In this document: one piece after another, positions 1 to 9,464 of the stretch
Layout: each line of letters begins with the position of its first letter
How positions within the stretch are numbered: position 1 is the stretch's first letter
Assembly: GCF_003020125.1 (NCBI RefSeq)
Contig: NZ_PYFW01000005.1
Coordinates: 124,001 to 188,000 of the forward strand
Length of the DNA stretch: 64,000 nucleotides
Direction: 5' to 3'
Origin: Bradyrhizobium sp. MOS003
GTDB lineage: Bacteria > Pseudomonadota > Alphaproteobacteria > Rhizobiales > Xanthobacteraceae
Translations under genes and position numbers: made by a program
Notes under the pieces: generated by a model
What the model saw: only the letters and a program-made list of their open reading frames with translations
What the model was told of the DNA's origin: nothing
Database searches by the model: none

Positions 1-1
1 G

Positions 2-151
2 CCTCTTGCGACCGCAACCGCCAAGATCGAGCAATGCGAAAGCCAGGAGGATGCCGCTGCCTGGCTCGACAGATCCGAACTGCACGCCGTGCTTGGCCAT
101 CCGACGCTGCTCAAACAGGTCCTCGAGATGCCTCCAGGCAGGCAGGAATAG
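2..151 (+). CDS. C-terminal end of an unknown protein (5' truncated by window)
   Basis: A frame is open from base 2 to a TAG at 149-151 (49 codons) and has no need of a start inside the window. Its translation has a balanced, protein-like composition (mixed Leu, Glu, Ala, His; ends PPGRQE), whereas the two other open frames over the same bases are Arg/Cys-rich in the way GC-rich shadow frames are. I therefore read it as the tail of a gene that begins left of the window. I do not recognise the family. The 125 bases after it, up to the next start, show no gene or clear hairpin. Confidence 0.5.
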   Translation, partial: PLATATAKIEQCESQEDAAAWLDRSELHAVLGHPTLLKQVLEMPPGRQE

Positions 152-276
152 CCGTCGCGGCGCCAGCCGTTATCGGGTGCAGGCTGATGTCGGCGCTGCC
201 GGGCGTTCGTTGCTCACGGCTGCCGATCGCTGCCGCACCAATTGCGTTGGACGAAAAGGCTGACTAGGACGTTCGG

Positions 277-843
277 ATGAGCATCGAATCGCCTCCGAGT
301 TGGCCAGTTGTGGACCGACCGCCCTTTGCGCCCGCGCCGCGTCGCCGATGGCCGTTTGCGCTCTTCGTCGCCATTGTCCTGGCGCTCGCAGGCGCAGGGG
401 CAGGTTATGTCTGGCTGAACCCGGGATTGTTCAGTCAGTCTGCCGGACGCGAGGATGGGGATGCCGACAGCAGATCCAATGACAAGGCGATCATGACCGA
501 CCTGCTCGCCGCGCAACAAAAGACGGCCGACGACCTGGCGGCGATCGACAGGGCCATCGCCGACCAGCAAGAGCAATTGAAGGCGATCGTAAGTCAACTT
601 GCCAACCTCAGTTCGAAAATTGACTCAGTGAGGAGCACGGCCTCGCAGGCATCGGTCACACCGGCTCCGCTGACCGCGCCCAGTGCCGCGATGCCATCGG
701 CTTCCGTGCCTCCCGTTGCGCCCGCTGCAACAGCGCGCGTCGCCCCGAAGCAAAAGAAGCCACCGCGCGCAACGTCCCCGACTGGCCCGATATCGGTCGG
801 GGGAGCGCCGTTGAACGCAGCGCCCGATGCGACTGTGCGCTGA
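277..843 (+). CDS. Membrane-anchored coiled-coil protein, function unknown
   Basis: 188 residues. A short Pro/Arg-rich cytoplasmic N-terminus (1-25) is followed by one transmembrane segment (about 26-47), then a Gln/Ala/Asp-rich stretch (about 68-118) with heptad-like spacing that should form a coiled coil, and a low-complexity Pro/Ala/Ser tail (about 125-188). That is the architecture of an inner-membrane protein with a periplasmic helical stalk. The start is an ATG with AGGA 9 bases upstream. It ends 10 bases before the convergent TauE/SafE stop, so the two transcripts must overlap. No catalytic motif is visible and I cannot name a family. Confidence 0.75.
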   Translation: MSIESPPSWPVVDRPPFAPAPRRRWPFALFVAIVLALAGAGAGYVWLNPGLFSQSAGREDGDADSRSNDKAIMTDLLAAQQKTADDLAAIDRAIADQQEQLKAIVSQLANLSSKIDSVRSTASQASVTPAPLTAPSAAMPSASVPPVAPAATARVAPKQKKPPRATSPTGPISVGGAPLNAAPDATVR

Positions 844-853
844 GCCGGGTCGT

Positions 854-1624
854 CTACCCGATCAGCTGCCTCGCCGCCGCTGAGATCATCACCAGCCCGC
901 CGGTGATCACCGCGACATCGAGGATCGCGGTGTGGATGTGCACCGGCATCCGCTCGACGAAGGCTTTTGCCAGGAACGCGCCGGGGATGGCGATCGCGCC
1001 GATCAGCAGCGCGAAGGCGAGCACCTGCGCAGTGACGGCGCCTGCGAGGCCGAACACCGAGATCTTGATCAGGCCGGTGCCGAGCGAGATCATCGCGTCG
1101 GTCGCGATCACGGCGGCGCCTTCGAGGCCGGCAGCCATCAGGAGCGAGAGCAGGATCACGCCGGAGCCGGAGGTACCGCCGACCAACACGCCGTAACCCA
1201 CCGAGCCGGCGGCAAGGCCGCTGTCGCCGATCCTGACCTTTCGGCGGCGTAGCACGCGGCGCAGCGGCACGCTCAGGATCAGCATCGAGCCGATCACCAG
1301 TGCCGCGCCGGCGTTGGTGAGGCGGGTATAGCCATAGGCGCCGAGCGCGGTCGTCAGCGCGGCGCAGGCCAGCACGATCAGCGCGCGGCGGCGGTCGACG
1401 TAGCGCAGATAGGCAACGGCGCGGCTGGAATTGGTGAAGATGGCGGAGATCGCGATGATCGGCACCACGGGCTCGGCGCCCACCAGCGGCACCAGCACCA
1501 GCGGCATCAGGGCGCCGGTGCCGTAGCCGGCGAGACCTCCGATGATCGAAGCAAACAACGCCATCAACGCGACCAGCAGGAGCTGAAAAATCGAGACGTC
1601 GGCGAAGGCTGAAACGATGGTCAC
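854..1624 (-). CDS. Sulfite exporter TauE/SafE family permease
   Basis: 256 residues, almost entirely hydrophobic, with about eight predicted membrane helices in two repeated halves. The glycine-rich helix at about 29-44 (GGLAGYGTGALMPLVL) and its counterpart at about 149-162 (GTSGSGVILL) match the TauE/SafE (DUF81) duplicated motif. The family exports or imports small anions such as sulfite, sulfoacetate or other organosulfur compounds; the substrate here cannot be read from sequence. The start is GTG and overlaps the stop of the CCA-transferase gene by four bases (GTGA), so translation is probably coupled and this is the last gene of the minus-strand set. Confidence 0.85.
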   Translation of the reverse strand: MTIVSAFADVSIFQLLLVALMALFASIIGGLAGYGTGALMPLVLVPLVGAEPVVPIIAISAIFTNSSRAVAYLRYVDRRRALIVLACAALTTALGAYGYTRLTNAGAALVIGSMLILSVPLRRVLRRRKVRIGDSGLAAGSVGYGVLVGGTSGSGVILLSLLMAAGLEGAAVIATDAMISLGTGLIKISVFGLAGAVTAQVLAFALLIGAIAIPGAFLAKAFVERMPVHIHTAILDVAVITGGLVMISAAARQLIG

Positions 1625-2889
1625 GTTCTCTCGTCGCGGCCAATGCGGGCCGCAGCTTGATCGGCGATGGTAGCGAGCGCGGCATCATCTAGTGGAAAAT
1701 CCGCCGCAAGCCAAGCGTCCTCGGCAAGCGTCAACACATGTCCGAGTGCAGGTCCCTCCGCCAGACCGCGCGCGATGAAGTCGGCGGCCTTGAGCGGAAA
1801 TTTCGGCGCAGACCAGCGCTGCGGCAGTTCTGCGAGCGCGCGCCAGCGCATCGAGTTGACGTCGCCGCCGGCCCGCGCCCAGCCGAGCAACACGCGATCG
1901 TGATAGCGCTCGGGGCCGAGCCGATAGAGCAGACGCCGCGCATTGGCCTCGTCCTTGGTGGCGAAGCGCCACCAGCGATGGCCCATCGAATCCAGTGCCT
2001 TGGTCTCGGCATTGGAGAGCCGCAGGCGCGCGGCGACCCGCTTGGCATCTTCGGTCACGGCGACGGTCAGCGCGGCGAGGCGCCGCGTGCTGCTCGCAGC
2101 GAGGCCGAGCTCGCGCTCGATCGCGATCATCACCGACAGCGGCCCGGTATAGGCGACGCCGCCGATCAGCGCCTGCAGCAATCCGCCCTCGGCCATGGCG
2201 AGCACGGCCGCGGACGCGCCGCCGGCAACCAGCAATTTCAGCATCTCCATGCGCACCCGCTCGGCCGAGAGGCTGGCCAGACCCGCACGCCCGCGGATGC
2301 AGGCGAGATAGCCGTCACGGTCGGGATCGCCGGCACCGAAGGCGGCGTGGATGCGGAAGAAGCGCAGGATGCGCAAATAATCTTCGGCGATGCGCTGGTC
2401 GGGATCGCCGATGAAGCGCACGCGGCGCGCCTTGGCATCCGCGATGCCGCCGACATGGTCGTAGACGACGCCGCTCGCATCGACCGACAGGCCATTCATG
2501 GTGAAGTCGCGCCGCTCGGCATCTTTCACCCAGTCGCGGCCGAACGCGACCTTGGCCTTACGGCCGAAGGTCTCGGTGTCCTCGCGCAGCGTCGTGACTT
2601 CATAGGGGTGGCTGTCGATGACCAGCGTGACGGTACCGTGGTCGATGCCGGTCGGCACGCTCTTGATGCCGGCAGCCTTGGCGCGCCGGATCACCTCCTC
2701 CGGCCGCGCCGTGGTCGCAATGTCGATGTCGCCGGGCTGAAGACCGAGCAGCGCGTTGCGCACGGCGCCGCCGACCACCCGCGCCTCTTCGCCGTCAGCG
2801 TTGAGCAATTGCAGGACGCGCGCGGTCCCGCCTGCGGTCAGCCAGGGCGCATCGGCAAGAATCGGCGCAAATATCGGCTCCGCGCTCAT
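1621..2889 (-). CDS. CCA tRNA nucleotidyltransferase / poly(A) polymerase family
   Basis: 422 residues from the ATG at 2889. The class II nucleotidyltransferase head is clear: VVGGAVRNALLG at about 38-49, then GDIDIATT with the metal-binding Asp pair at 54 and 56, the RRDFTMNGLS motif and the RFIGDPDQRIAEDYLRILRFFR segment that recognises the nucleotide. The alpha-helical C-terminal half fits tRNA binding. The product adds or repairs the 3' CCA of tRNA in the cytoplasm. An in-frame upstream extension exists but overlaps the preceding gene and lacks family similarity, so I used the internal ATG. It lies 10 bases after the DUF6111 gene, a neighbourhood common in alphaproteobacteria. Confidence 0.92.
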   Translation of the reverse strand: MSAEPIFAPILADAPWLTAGGTARVLQLLNADGEEARVVGGAVRNALLGLQPGDIDIATTARPEEVIRRAKAAGIKSVPTGIDHGTVTLVIDSHPYEVTTLREDTETFGRKAKVAFGRDWVKDAERRDFTMNGLSVDASGVVYDHVGGIADAKARRVRFIGDPDQRIAEDYLRILRFFRIHAAFGAGDPDRDGYLACIRGRAGLASLSAERVRMEMLKLLVAGGASAAVLAMAEGGLLQALIGGVAYTGPLSVMIAIERELGLAASSTRRLAALTVAVTEDAKRVAARLRLSNAETKALDSMGHRWWRFATKDEANARRLLYRLGPERYHDRVLLGWARAGGDVNSMRWRALAELPQRWSAPKFPLKAADFIARGLAEGPALGHVLTLAEDAWLAADFPLDDAALATIADQAAARIGRDERT

Positions 2890-2899
2890 CGTGCGGCCT

Positions 2900-3163
2900 C
2901 TATTTTTCCACGCCCGGCACCAGCCGGCCGTTCTCGATATGGGCGGGAACGTAGGTCGAATCCGGCGGGGCGCCGGAGAAATGCGCAAAGCCGATCAGCC
3001 CCGCGATCACCAGCATCAGCGCGGCCAGGACGAGCCGCGCAACGACGGTGACCGGCCAGGACGATCGCGCGAACAGGCCGGAGCGCGTCGCGGCCAGGAA
3101 CAGCGCATAGACGGCAAAGGGAACGAGGAAGATTCCGATCTCGGTCAGAACCGGCCGGATCAT
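2900..3163 (-). CDS. DUF6111 family small membrane protein
   Basis: 87 residues with two hydrophobic helices (about 8-26 and 37-60) separated by a short Arg/Ser loop, and a polar C-terminus (YVPAHIENGRLVPG) that probably faces the periplasm. This is the DUF6111 pattern, a family I know only as a small conserved protein encoded between a NUDIX gene and the CCA transferase in rhizobia. Its ATG overlaps the NUDIX stop by four bases, so it is translated from the same message. No biochemical role is established. Confidence 0.8.
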   Translation of the reverse strand: MIRPVLTEIGIFLVPFAVYALFLAATRSGLFARSSWPVTVVARLVLAALMLVIAGLIGFAHFSGAPPDSTYVPAHIENGRLVPGVEK

Positions 3164-3831
3164 GATGAATAGATCCTCTCATACAGCACACGCAGCATGC
3201 CCGCGGTCGCGCCCCAGATGTAGCGTTCAGCGAACGGCATTGCGTAATAGGACCGCTCCATGCCGCGGAATTCCTTGCTGTGCACCTGGTGGTTGACCGG
3301 ATTCATCAGGAAGGATAGCGGCACCTCGAAGGCGTCATCAACCTCGGACCGGTTGATCGTGAGCTCGAAGCCGGGCCTGACCCTGGCGACCGTCGGCAGG
3401 ATGCGGAATCCGAAGGCGGTGCCGTAGAGATCGAGATAGCCGAGCGGCTCGACGAAGTCTCTGGACAGACCGACTTCCTCCTCGGCCTCGCGCAGCGCCG
3501 CGTCCAGCGGCGAGGAATCGGTGGCGTCGATCTTGCCGCCGGGGAAAGCGATCTGGCCGGCATGGTCGTTGAGATGCGCCGAGCGCTGTGTCAGCAGGAT
3601 GGTCGGCTCGGGATGATCGACCACCGCGATCAGGACCGCCGCGGGGCGCACCGGCTGCTCGCGCGCGACGATCTCGAGCATCTTGTCGGTGCCGGGATCG
3701 CCCGAGGCCGGAATGATGTTCGGATCGTAGAGGCCGAGCGGAACGTCGAAGCCGAGCTTCGCCTTCGAGCGAGCGAAGAAATCCGCCGCGCTGGCGGCGA
3801 CAGGATCGCTTTTCAGGATAGCCTTGTTCAA
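3160..3831 (-). CDS. CoA pyrophosphatase-type NUDIX hydrolase
   Basis: 223 residues. The Nudix box runs from about 98 to 122 (GGKIDATDSSPLDAALREA then EEEVGL), and just before it LLTQRS...H.GQIAFPGG (79-99) is the UPF0035 motif that marks CoA pyrophosphatases (NudL/PCD1 type). Such enzymes cleave coenzyme A or its derivatives to phosphopantetheine and adenosine 3',5'-bisphosphate with Mg or Mn. The ATG at 3831 overlaps the stop of the upstream DUF1285 gene by four bases and its own stop overlaps the DUF6111 start, so it sits in the middle of a translationally coupled set. Confidence 0.9.
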   Translation of the reverse strand: MNKAILKSDPVAASAADFFARSKAKLGFDVPLGLYDPNIIPASGDPGTDKMLEIVAREQPVRPAAVLIAVVDHPEPTILLTQRSAHLNDHAGQIAFPGGKIDATDSSPLDAALREAEEEVGLSRDFVEPLGYLDLYGTAFGFRILPTVARVRPGFELTINRSEVDDAFEVPLSFLMNPVNHQVHSKEFRGMERSYYAMPFAERYIWGATAGMLRVLYERIYSS

Positions 3832-4439
3832 AGCGCGGCCCTCACCTGCTCCGCATCGGCCATGGCGAAGAATTCGCCTGATGATTCGACGCCGAACATC
3901 GGCTGGCCATCGACCATCCGCTCCTCGCCCATGTCAACCAGATCGTAGTAAAGCGCGCGTGTGACCTTGGCCCAGAGATCGGCGCGGACATGCAGATACG
4001 GCGTCAGCCCGCCGTCCTTGGCCTGCTCGAAACGCAGCCGGTGCGCGGCGTCGCAGGTGACCCAGTCATCGACATTGGTGCGGAAGCGCAGCACGCGATG
4101 CTCTTCCTCGCCGTGCTTCTGCATCTCGACCGCCATGAAGGGCGCATCGTCGACGCGGATGCCGACCTTCTCCACCGGCGTGACCAGGAAATACTTGTCG
4201 CCCTCGCGCTTGAGGACGGTCGAGAACAGCCGGACCAGAGCGGGACGCCCGATTGGCGTGCCCAAGTAGAACCAAGTACCATCGGAGGCGATTCGGATGT
4301 CGAGATCGCCGCAAAACGGCGGATTCCACAGATGCACGGGAGGCAGCCCCTTCTTGGCGCCTTCGCTGTTGGCAGCACTTTTGGCGGCAGCAGTCAGCCC
4401 CTCGAGACCGCGATCGGCACTCTGCCCTTGGTTCGCCAT
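3828..4439 (-). CDS. DUF1285 domain-containing protein
   Basis: 203 residues from the ATG at 4439. After a low-complexity N-terminal 30 residues comes the conserved PPVHLWNPPFCGDLDIRI segment and a beta-rich body with the IGRPALVRLFSTVLKREGD and TPVEKVGI blocks seen in DUF1285. The family has known structures but no assigned reaction. An upstream in-frame extension to 4556 is Arg/Cys-rich and would run through the intergenic region, so I rejected it. It is the first gene of the minus-strand set DUF1285, NUDIX, DUF6111, CCA transferase, TauE, and diverges from the MoxR cassette. Confidence 0.85.
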   Translation of the reverse strand: MANQGQSADRGLEGLTAAAKSAANSEGAKKGLPPVHLWNPPFCGDLDIRIASDGTWFYLGTPIGRPALVRLFSTVLKREGDKYFLVTPVEKVGIRVDDAPFMAVEMQKHGEEEHRVLRFRTNVDDWVTCDAAHRLRFEQAKDGGLTPYLHVRADLWAKVTRALYYDLVDMGEERMVDGQPMFGVESSGEFFAMADAEQVRAAL

Positions 4440-4460
4440 GGTTTGCCCTGACTTTGTCCG

Positions 4461-4477
4461 TTGGCACGATTGGTGCA
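4461..4477 (+). promoter_or_regulatory. Sigma54-type promoter candidate for the MoxR cassette
   Basis: TTGGCACGATTGGTGCA matches the sigma54 (RpoN) consensus YTGGCACGRNNNTTGCW at every defined position but one (G for the first T of TTGC). The invariant GG (4463-4464) and GC (4475-4476) are exactly ten bases apart. It points right, toward the MoxR gene, implying a start near 4488 and a leader of about 225 bases. I found no clear NtrC or NifA half-site pair upstream, which would lie inside the DUF1285 gene. Confidence 0.5.
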
Positions 4478-4505
4478 GGTCTACGTTGTATGTCGGAGAT
4501 CGGTT

Positions 4506-4529
4506 CCACCCCGGGTTAGCCCGGTGTGG
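4506..4529. other. Inverted repeat in the leader between DUF1285 and MoxR genes
   Basis: Ten-base arms (CCACCCCGGG and CCCGGTGTGG, one mismatch) around a TTAG loop. It lies in the 274-base divergent intergenic region and would be inside the transcript from the sigma54-like promoter. It could be an operator or a leader hairpin; there is no T-run, so it is not a standard terminator. Confidence 0.35.
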
Positions 4530-4713
4530 AGGTCGCCACTTCGTGATGCCGTACATAACCCGAAGCCGATAAGGTGGGGATAGGTTAATTCAACGAATAC
4601 ATGGCCTTCCTGCAAGTCTAGCATAGGCGCCATGACCTGACGTGATGACCAAATGCGATGCGATGACATGACGGCCTGGGCAAGCCGCATGGCGGGCTGA
4701 AGGAGCTAGACGA

Positions 4714-5711
<998 letters not shown>

Positions 5712-5712
<1 letters not shown>

Positions 5713-6656
5713 TGGCAGCGGAGAACGGGCACACGGCGAAGGAGATCATCGCCATCCGACGTGCCGATGGCGAAAGCCGCACGCTCGCAGCCTCCTTGCC
5801 GCGCCTGGTGCTCGAAGCCCGCCGCATCGCCGCCAACGTCATCCATGGCCTGCACGGCCGCCGCCGCGCCGGGTCCGGCGAGAATTTCTGGCAATACCGC
5901 CGCTTCGTCTCCGGCGAACCGGCGCAGAACGTCGACTGGCGCCGCTCGGCGCGCGACGACCATCTCTATGTCCGCGAGCTCGAATGGGAAGCCTCGCACA
6001 CGGTGTGGATCTGGCCGGACCGCTCGCCGTCGATGGCGTTCGCCTCAAAGACCGCGCGCGAGTCCAAGCTGGAGCGTACGCTGATCGTCGCCTTCGCGCT
6101 GGCCGAGTTGCTCGTTGCCGGCGGCGAACGCGTCGGCATTCCCGGCCTGATGGCGCCGACCACGAGCCGCAGCATCATCGACAAGATGGCGCAGGCGATG
6201 CTGCATGACGACGCCGACCGCCTCAGCCTGCCGCCGTCCTTCGTGCCGGCGGCGCTGGCCGAGACGATCGTGCTGTCGGATTTCTGGTCGCCTATCGCTG
6301 AGATCAGGACGACGCTCGCAGGCCTCTCAGGCTCCGGCGCGCATGGCACGCTGGTGCAGATCGTCGATCCCGCCGAGGAATCGTTCCCCTATTCCGGCCG
6401 CGTCGAGTTCGTCGAGCCCGAAGGCTTCGGCGTGATCACCGCCGGCCGCGCCGAAAGTTGGGCGCAGGATTACACCACGCGGCTGGCGTTGCACCGCGAC
6501 CAGATTCGCGCCGAGACCAACAAGCTGGACTGGCTGTTCACCACGCACGCCACCGACCGCTCCGCCGCCGAGCTGCTGCTGTTCCTGCATGCCGGCATGC
6601 AGGTGAGCAAGTCGGGCGCCCGCACCACGACGATCAAGGCGGGGCCGGCCGCATGA
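5712..6656 (+). CDS. DUF58 domain-containing protein
   Basis: 314 residues. The DUF58 signature is plain: GSGENFWQYRRFVSGEP followed by DWRRSARDDHLYVRELEWE, at about 55-95, then a Rossmann-like von Willebrand A-related fold. DUF58 proteins are partners of MoxR ATPases. The ATG at 5712 shares its A with the stop of the MoxR gene; a TTG one codon upstream is possible. The last four bases overlap the next start (ATGA), so all of MoxR, DUF58 and BatA-DUF4159 are translationally coupled. No metal-binding MIDAS motif is obvious. Confidence 0.9.
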
Positions 6657-9457
6657 TGGGGTTGCCGCTCGCCTTCACCGAACCGCTGCTCCTGATCGGC
6701 CTCGTCAGCCTGCCGGTGCTGTGGTGGCTGTTGCGCGTGATGCCGCCGCGGCCGCGCCGCATCGAGTTTCCGCCGACGCGCCTGTTGTTCGACATCGCCC
6801 CGCGGGAGGAGACGCCCTCGCGGACGCCGTGGTGGCTGACCGCATTGCGTCTCCTGGCTGCGGCGCTCGTCATCTTCGCGGCCGCCGGCCCGATCTGGAA
6901 TCCGCAAACGGGCGCAGCCGACAGCAAGGCGCCGCTGATGATCATGTTCGACGACGGCTGGAGCGCCGCCTCGCACTGGGACGTCAGGATCAGGGCCGCC
7001 GACGAGCTCATCGCCAATGCCGACACCGACCGCCGCGCCATCGCGCTGGTGCCGCTGTCCGAGCCGAACCGCGACATCACCCTGATGCCGGCGGGCGCCG
7101 CGCGCGTCGCGCTGCGGCAACTCGCACCAAAGCCCTATACGATCGATCGTGTCGAGACGTTGGCCGCGGTCGACCGTTTCCTGAAAGCCACCGGCGATTG
7201 CGAGATCGCCTGGCTGTCCGACGGCGTCGACACCGGCCGCGGCGAGGACTTCGTTGCCGGCCTCGGCAAGACCATCGGCGATCGCAGCCTGACCATCTTC
7301 GAAGGCGGCACCTCCGCGCCGTTGGCGCTGGTCGCGGCCGAGAACGCGGCGGCGAAGATGACGGTGAAGGTGCTGCGCACCGACAGCGGCATCGCGATCG
7401 GCACCGTGCGCGCGCTGGACCAGAAGGCTTCGCCGATCGGAGAGGCGCGTTTCTCGTTCGGTCCGCAGGACAAGGAGACCGACGCCGCGTTCGATCTGCC
7501 GGTCGAGCTGCGCAACGACATCACGCGGCTCGAGATCTCGGGCGAGCGCTCGGCCGGCGCGGTGCAGCTGCTCGACAAGCGCTGGCGCCGTCGCGCCATC
7601 GGCATCGTGTCGGGCGCGTCCAGCGAGACCGCGCAGCCGCTGCTGGCGCCGACCTTCTACCTGACCCGCGCGCTGGCGCCCTTCGCCGATGTCAGGCTCG
7701 CCGACAAGGGCTCGCCGCAGCAGGGCATCACACAATTCCTGGACCAGAAGCTGCCGATGATCATCCTCGCCGATGTCGGCACCATCGCGCCGGAGCTGCG
7801 CGAGCGCCTCAATGCCTGGATCGATCAGGGCGGCGTGCTGGTGCGGTTCGCAGGACCGCGCCTGGCACAGGCCGAGGACGATCTGGTGCCGGTCAAGCTG
7901 CGCAAGGGCGGCCGCACGCTCGGCGGCAGCCTGACCTGGGAGAAGCCGCAGCATCTGGCCACCTTTGCCGCCGACGGCCCGTTTGCCGGCGTCGTCGTCC
8001 CCAAGGACGTGACCGTGAGCCGCCAAGTGCTGGCCGAGCCCGATGCGGTGCTCGCCACCAAGAGCTGGGCTTCGCTGGAAGACGGCACGCCGCTGGTGAC
8101 CGGCGAGCATCGCGGCAAGGGGCTGGTCAGCCTGTTCCACGTCAGCGCCGACATGCGCTGGTCGGATCTGCCGATGTCGGGCACCTTCGTCGAAATGCTC
8201 AGGCGGGTGGTCGATATGTCCGGCTACACCTCCAAGCCCGGCGCAGGCGTCGCCGGCGAGGCGACCGCGGAGACGGTGGCGCCGCTGCACATCCTCGACG
8301 GTTTTGGCGCGTTCGGCCCTCCGCCGGCGACCGCAAAGCCGCTGCCCGCGGATTACCGCGACCGCGCCACATCGGACCATCCGCCGGGCTTCTATGGCCC
8401 GGCCGAAGGACCGCTCGCCGTGAACACGCTTGCCAGCGCCGACCGCATCGCCGCGCTCAACACCGCGAGCCTGCGCGCGCGGCACGCCACCTACACCAAT
8501 GCCGAGCCGCGGGACCTGCGCGGCTGGCTGCTGTCGACGGCGCTGGCGCTGTTCCTGGTCGACGCCATCATCGTCGCGGTGCTCGGCGGCGGGATCGCCG
8601 CACTGCTGCGGCGCCGCGCGGCGCCCGCGATGATCGTGCTCGGCCTGCTGTTCGCTTCGCTCTCGCCCGCGCCGTCACGCGCCGACAGTGCTACGGACGA
8701 TTTCGCGATGAAGGCGACGTCGCAGACCCGCCTCGCCTATGTCGTGACCGGCAATGCCGACGTCGATTCCATCGTCAAGGCCGGGCTATCCGGACTGACG
8801 CTGTTCCTGGCGCAACGTACCGCGCTCGAAGCCGGCGATCCCGTCGGCATCGATCCCGCGCGGGACGAGCTCGCCTTCTTCCCGCTGATCTACTGGCCGA
8901 TCGTGCCGGGCGCGCCCAAGCCGCCGCAGGACGCCATCAACAAGATCGACGCCTACATGAAACAGGGCGGCACCGTGCTGTTCGACACCCGCGACGCGAT
9001 CGAAGCGCCGCCCGGCGCCAACGGCGCCGCGCAGACCCCGGGCATGCAGACGTTGCGCGAGATCCTGTCGTCGCTCGACGTGCCCGAGCTGGAGCCGGTG
9101 CCGCGCGAGCACGTGCTGACCAAGACCTTCTATTTGCTGCGCGACTTCCCCGGCCGCTTCGTCACCGGTCAGACCTGGGTCGAGACATTGCCGCGCGAAG
9201 ACGACGAGGACAGCGCGCAGCGGCCGGCGCGCGGCGGCGACGGCGTCTCGCCGATCATCATCACCTCGAACGACCTCGCCGGCGCCTGGGCCGTTCGGCC
9301 CGACGGCCAGGCCATGCTGCCGGTGACCGGCGGCGACACCCGTCAGCGTGAATTCGCCTACCGCGCCGGCGCCAACATCGTCATGTACACGCTGACCGGC
9401 AATTACAAGGCCGACCAGGTGCATGCTCCGGCGCTGATCGAACGGCTGGGGCAATAG
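6653..9457 (+). CDS. BatA-type N-terminal domain fused to DUF4159, membrane protein
   Basis: 934 residues from the ATG at 6653. The N-terminus has two membrane helices (about 5-27 and 62-82) separated by a PRRIEFPPTRLLFD segment, the aerotolerance-regulator (BatA) N-terminal pattern. A long extracytoplasmic body follows, then another membrane helix near 655-680 and a signal-like Ala/Ser segment, and finally the DUF4159 domain (about 690-930) with its LAYVVTGNADVDSIVKAGL and FFPLIYWPI blocks. DUF4159 resembles a glutamine-amidotransferase-like fold. The protein is probably the membrane effector partner of the MoxR and DUF58 proteins; what it acts on is unknown. Confidence 0.85.
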   Translation: MMGLPLAFTEPLLLIGLVSLPVLWWLLRVMPPRPRRIEFPPTRLLFDIAPREETPSRTPWWLTALRLLAAALVIFAAAGPIWNPQTGAADSKAPLMIMFDDGWSAASHWDVRIRAADELIANADTDRRAIALVPLSEPNRDITLMPAGAARVALRQLAPKPYTIDRVETLAAVDRFLKATGDCEIAWLSDGVDTGRGEDFVAGLGKTIGDRSLTIFEGGTSAPLALVAAENAAAKMTVKVLRTDSGIAIGTVRALDQKASPIGEARFSFGPQDKETDAAFDLPVELRNDITRLEISGERSAGAVQLLDKRWRRRAIGIVSGASSETAQPLLAPTFYLTRALAPFADVRLADKGSPQQGITQFLDQKLPMIILADVGTIAPELRERLNAWIDQGGVLVRFAGPRLAQAEDDLVPVKLRKGGRTLGGSLTWEKPQHLATFAADGPFAGVVVPKDVTVSRQVLAEPDAVLATKSWASLEDGTPLVTGEHRGKGLVSLFHVSADMRWSDLPMSGTFVEMLRRVVDMSGYTSKPGAGVAGEATAETVAPLHILDGFGAFGPPPATAKPLPADYRDRATSDHPPGFYGPAEGPLAVNTLASADRIAALNTASLRARHATYTNAEPRDLRGWLLSTALALFLVDAIIVAVLGGGIAALLRRRAAPAMIVLGLLFASLSPAPSRADSATDDFAMKATSQTRLAYVVTGNADVDSIVKAGLSGLTLFLAQRTALEAGDPVGIDPARDELAFFPLIYWPIVPGAPKPPQDAINKIDAYMKQGGTVLFDTRDAIEAPPGANGAAQTPGMQTLREILSSLDVPELEPVPREHVLTKTFYLLRDFPGRFVTGQTWVETLPREDDEDSAQRPARGGDGVSPIIITSNDLAGAWAVRPDGQAMLPVTGGDTRQREFAYRAGANIVMYTLTGNYKADQVHAPALIERLGQ

Positions 9458-9464
9458 GATCCAT

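Noticed and set aside
6..267. Two + strand open frames near the left edge
   Set aside because: Arg/Cys-rich shadows of the frame that ends at 151; no SD or domain.
4440..4713. Structured RNA or riboswitch in the MoxR leader
   Set aside because: One inverted repeat is visible, but no known riboswitch core or conserved loop could be recognised.
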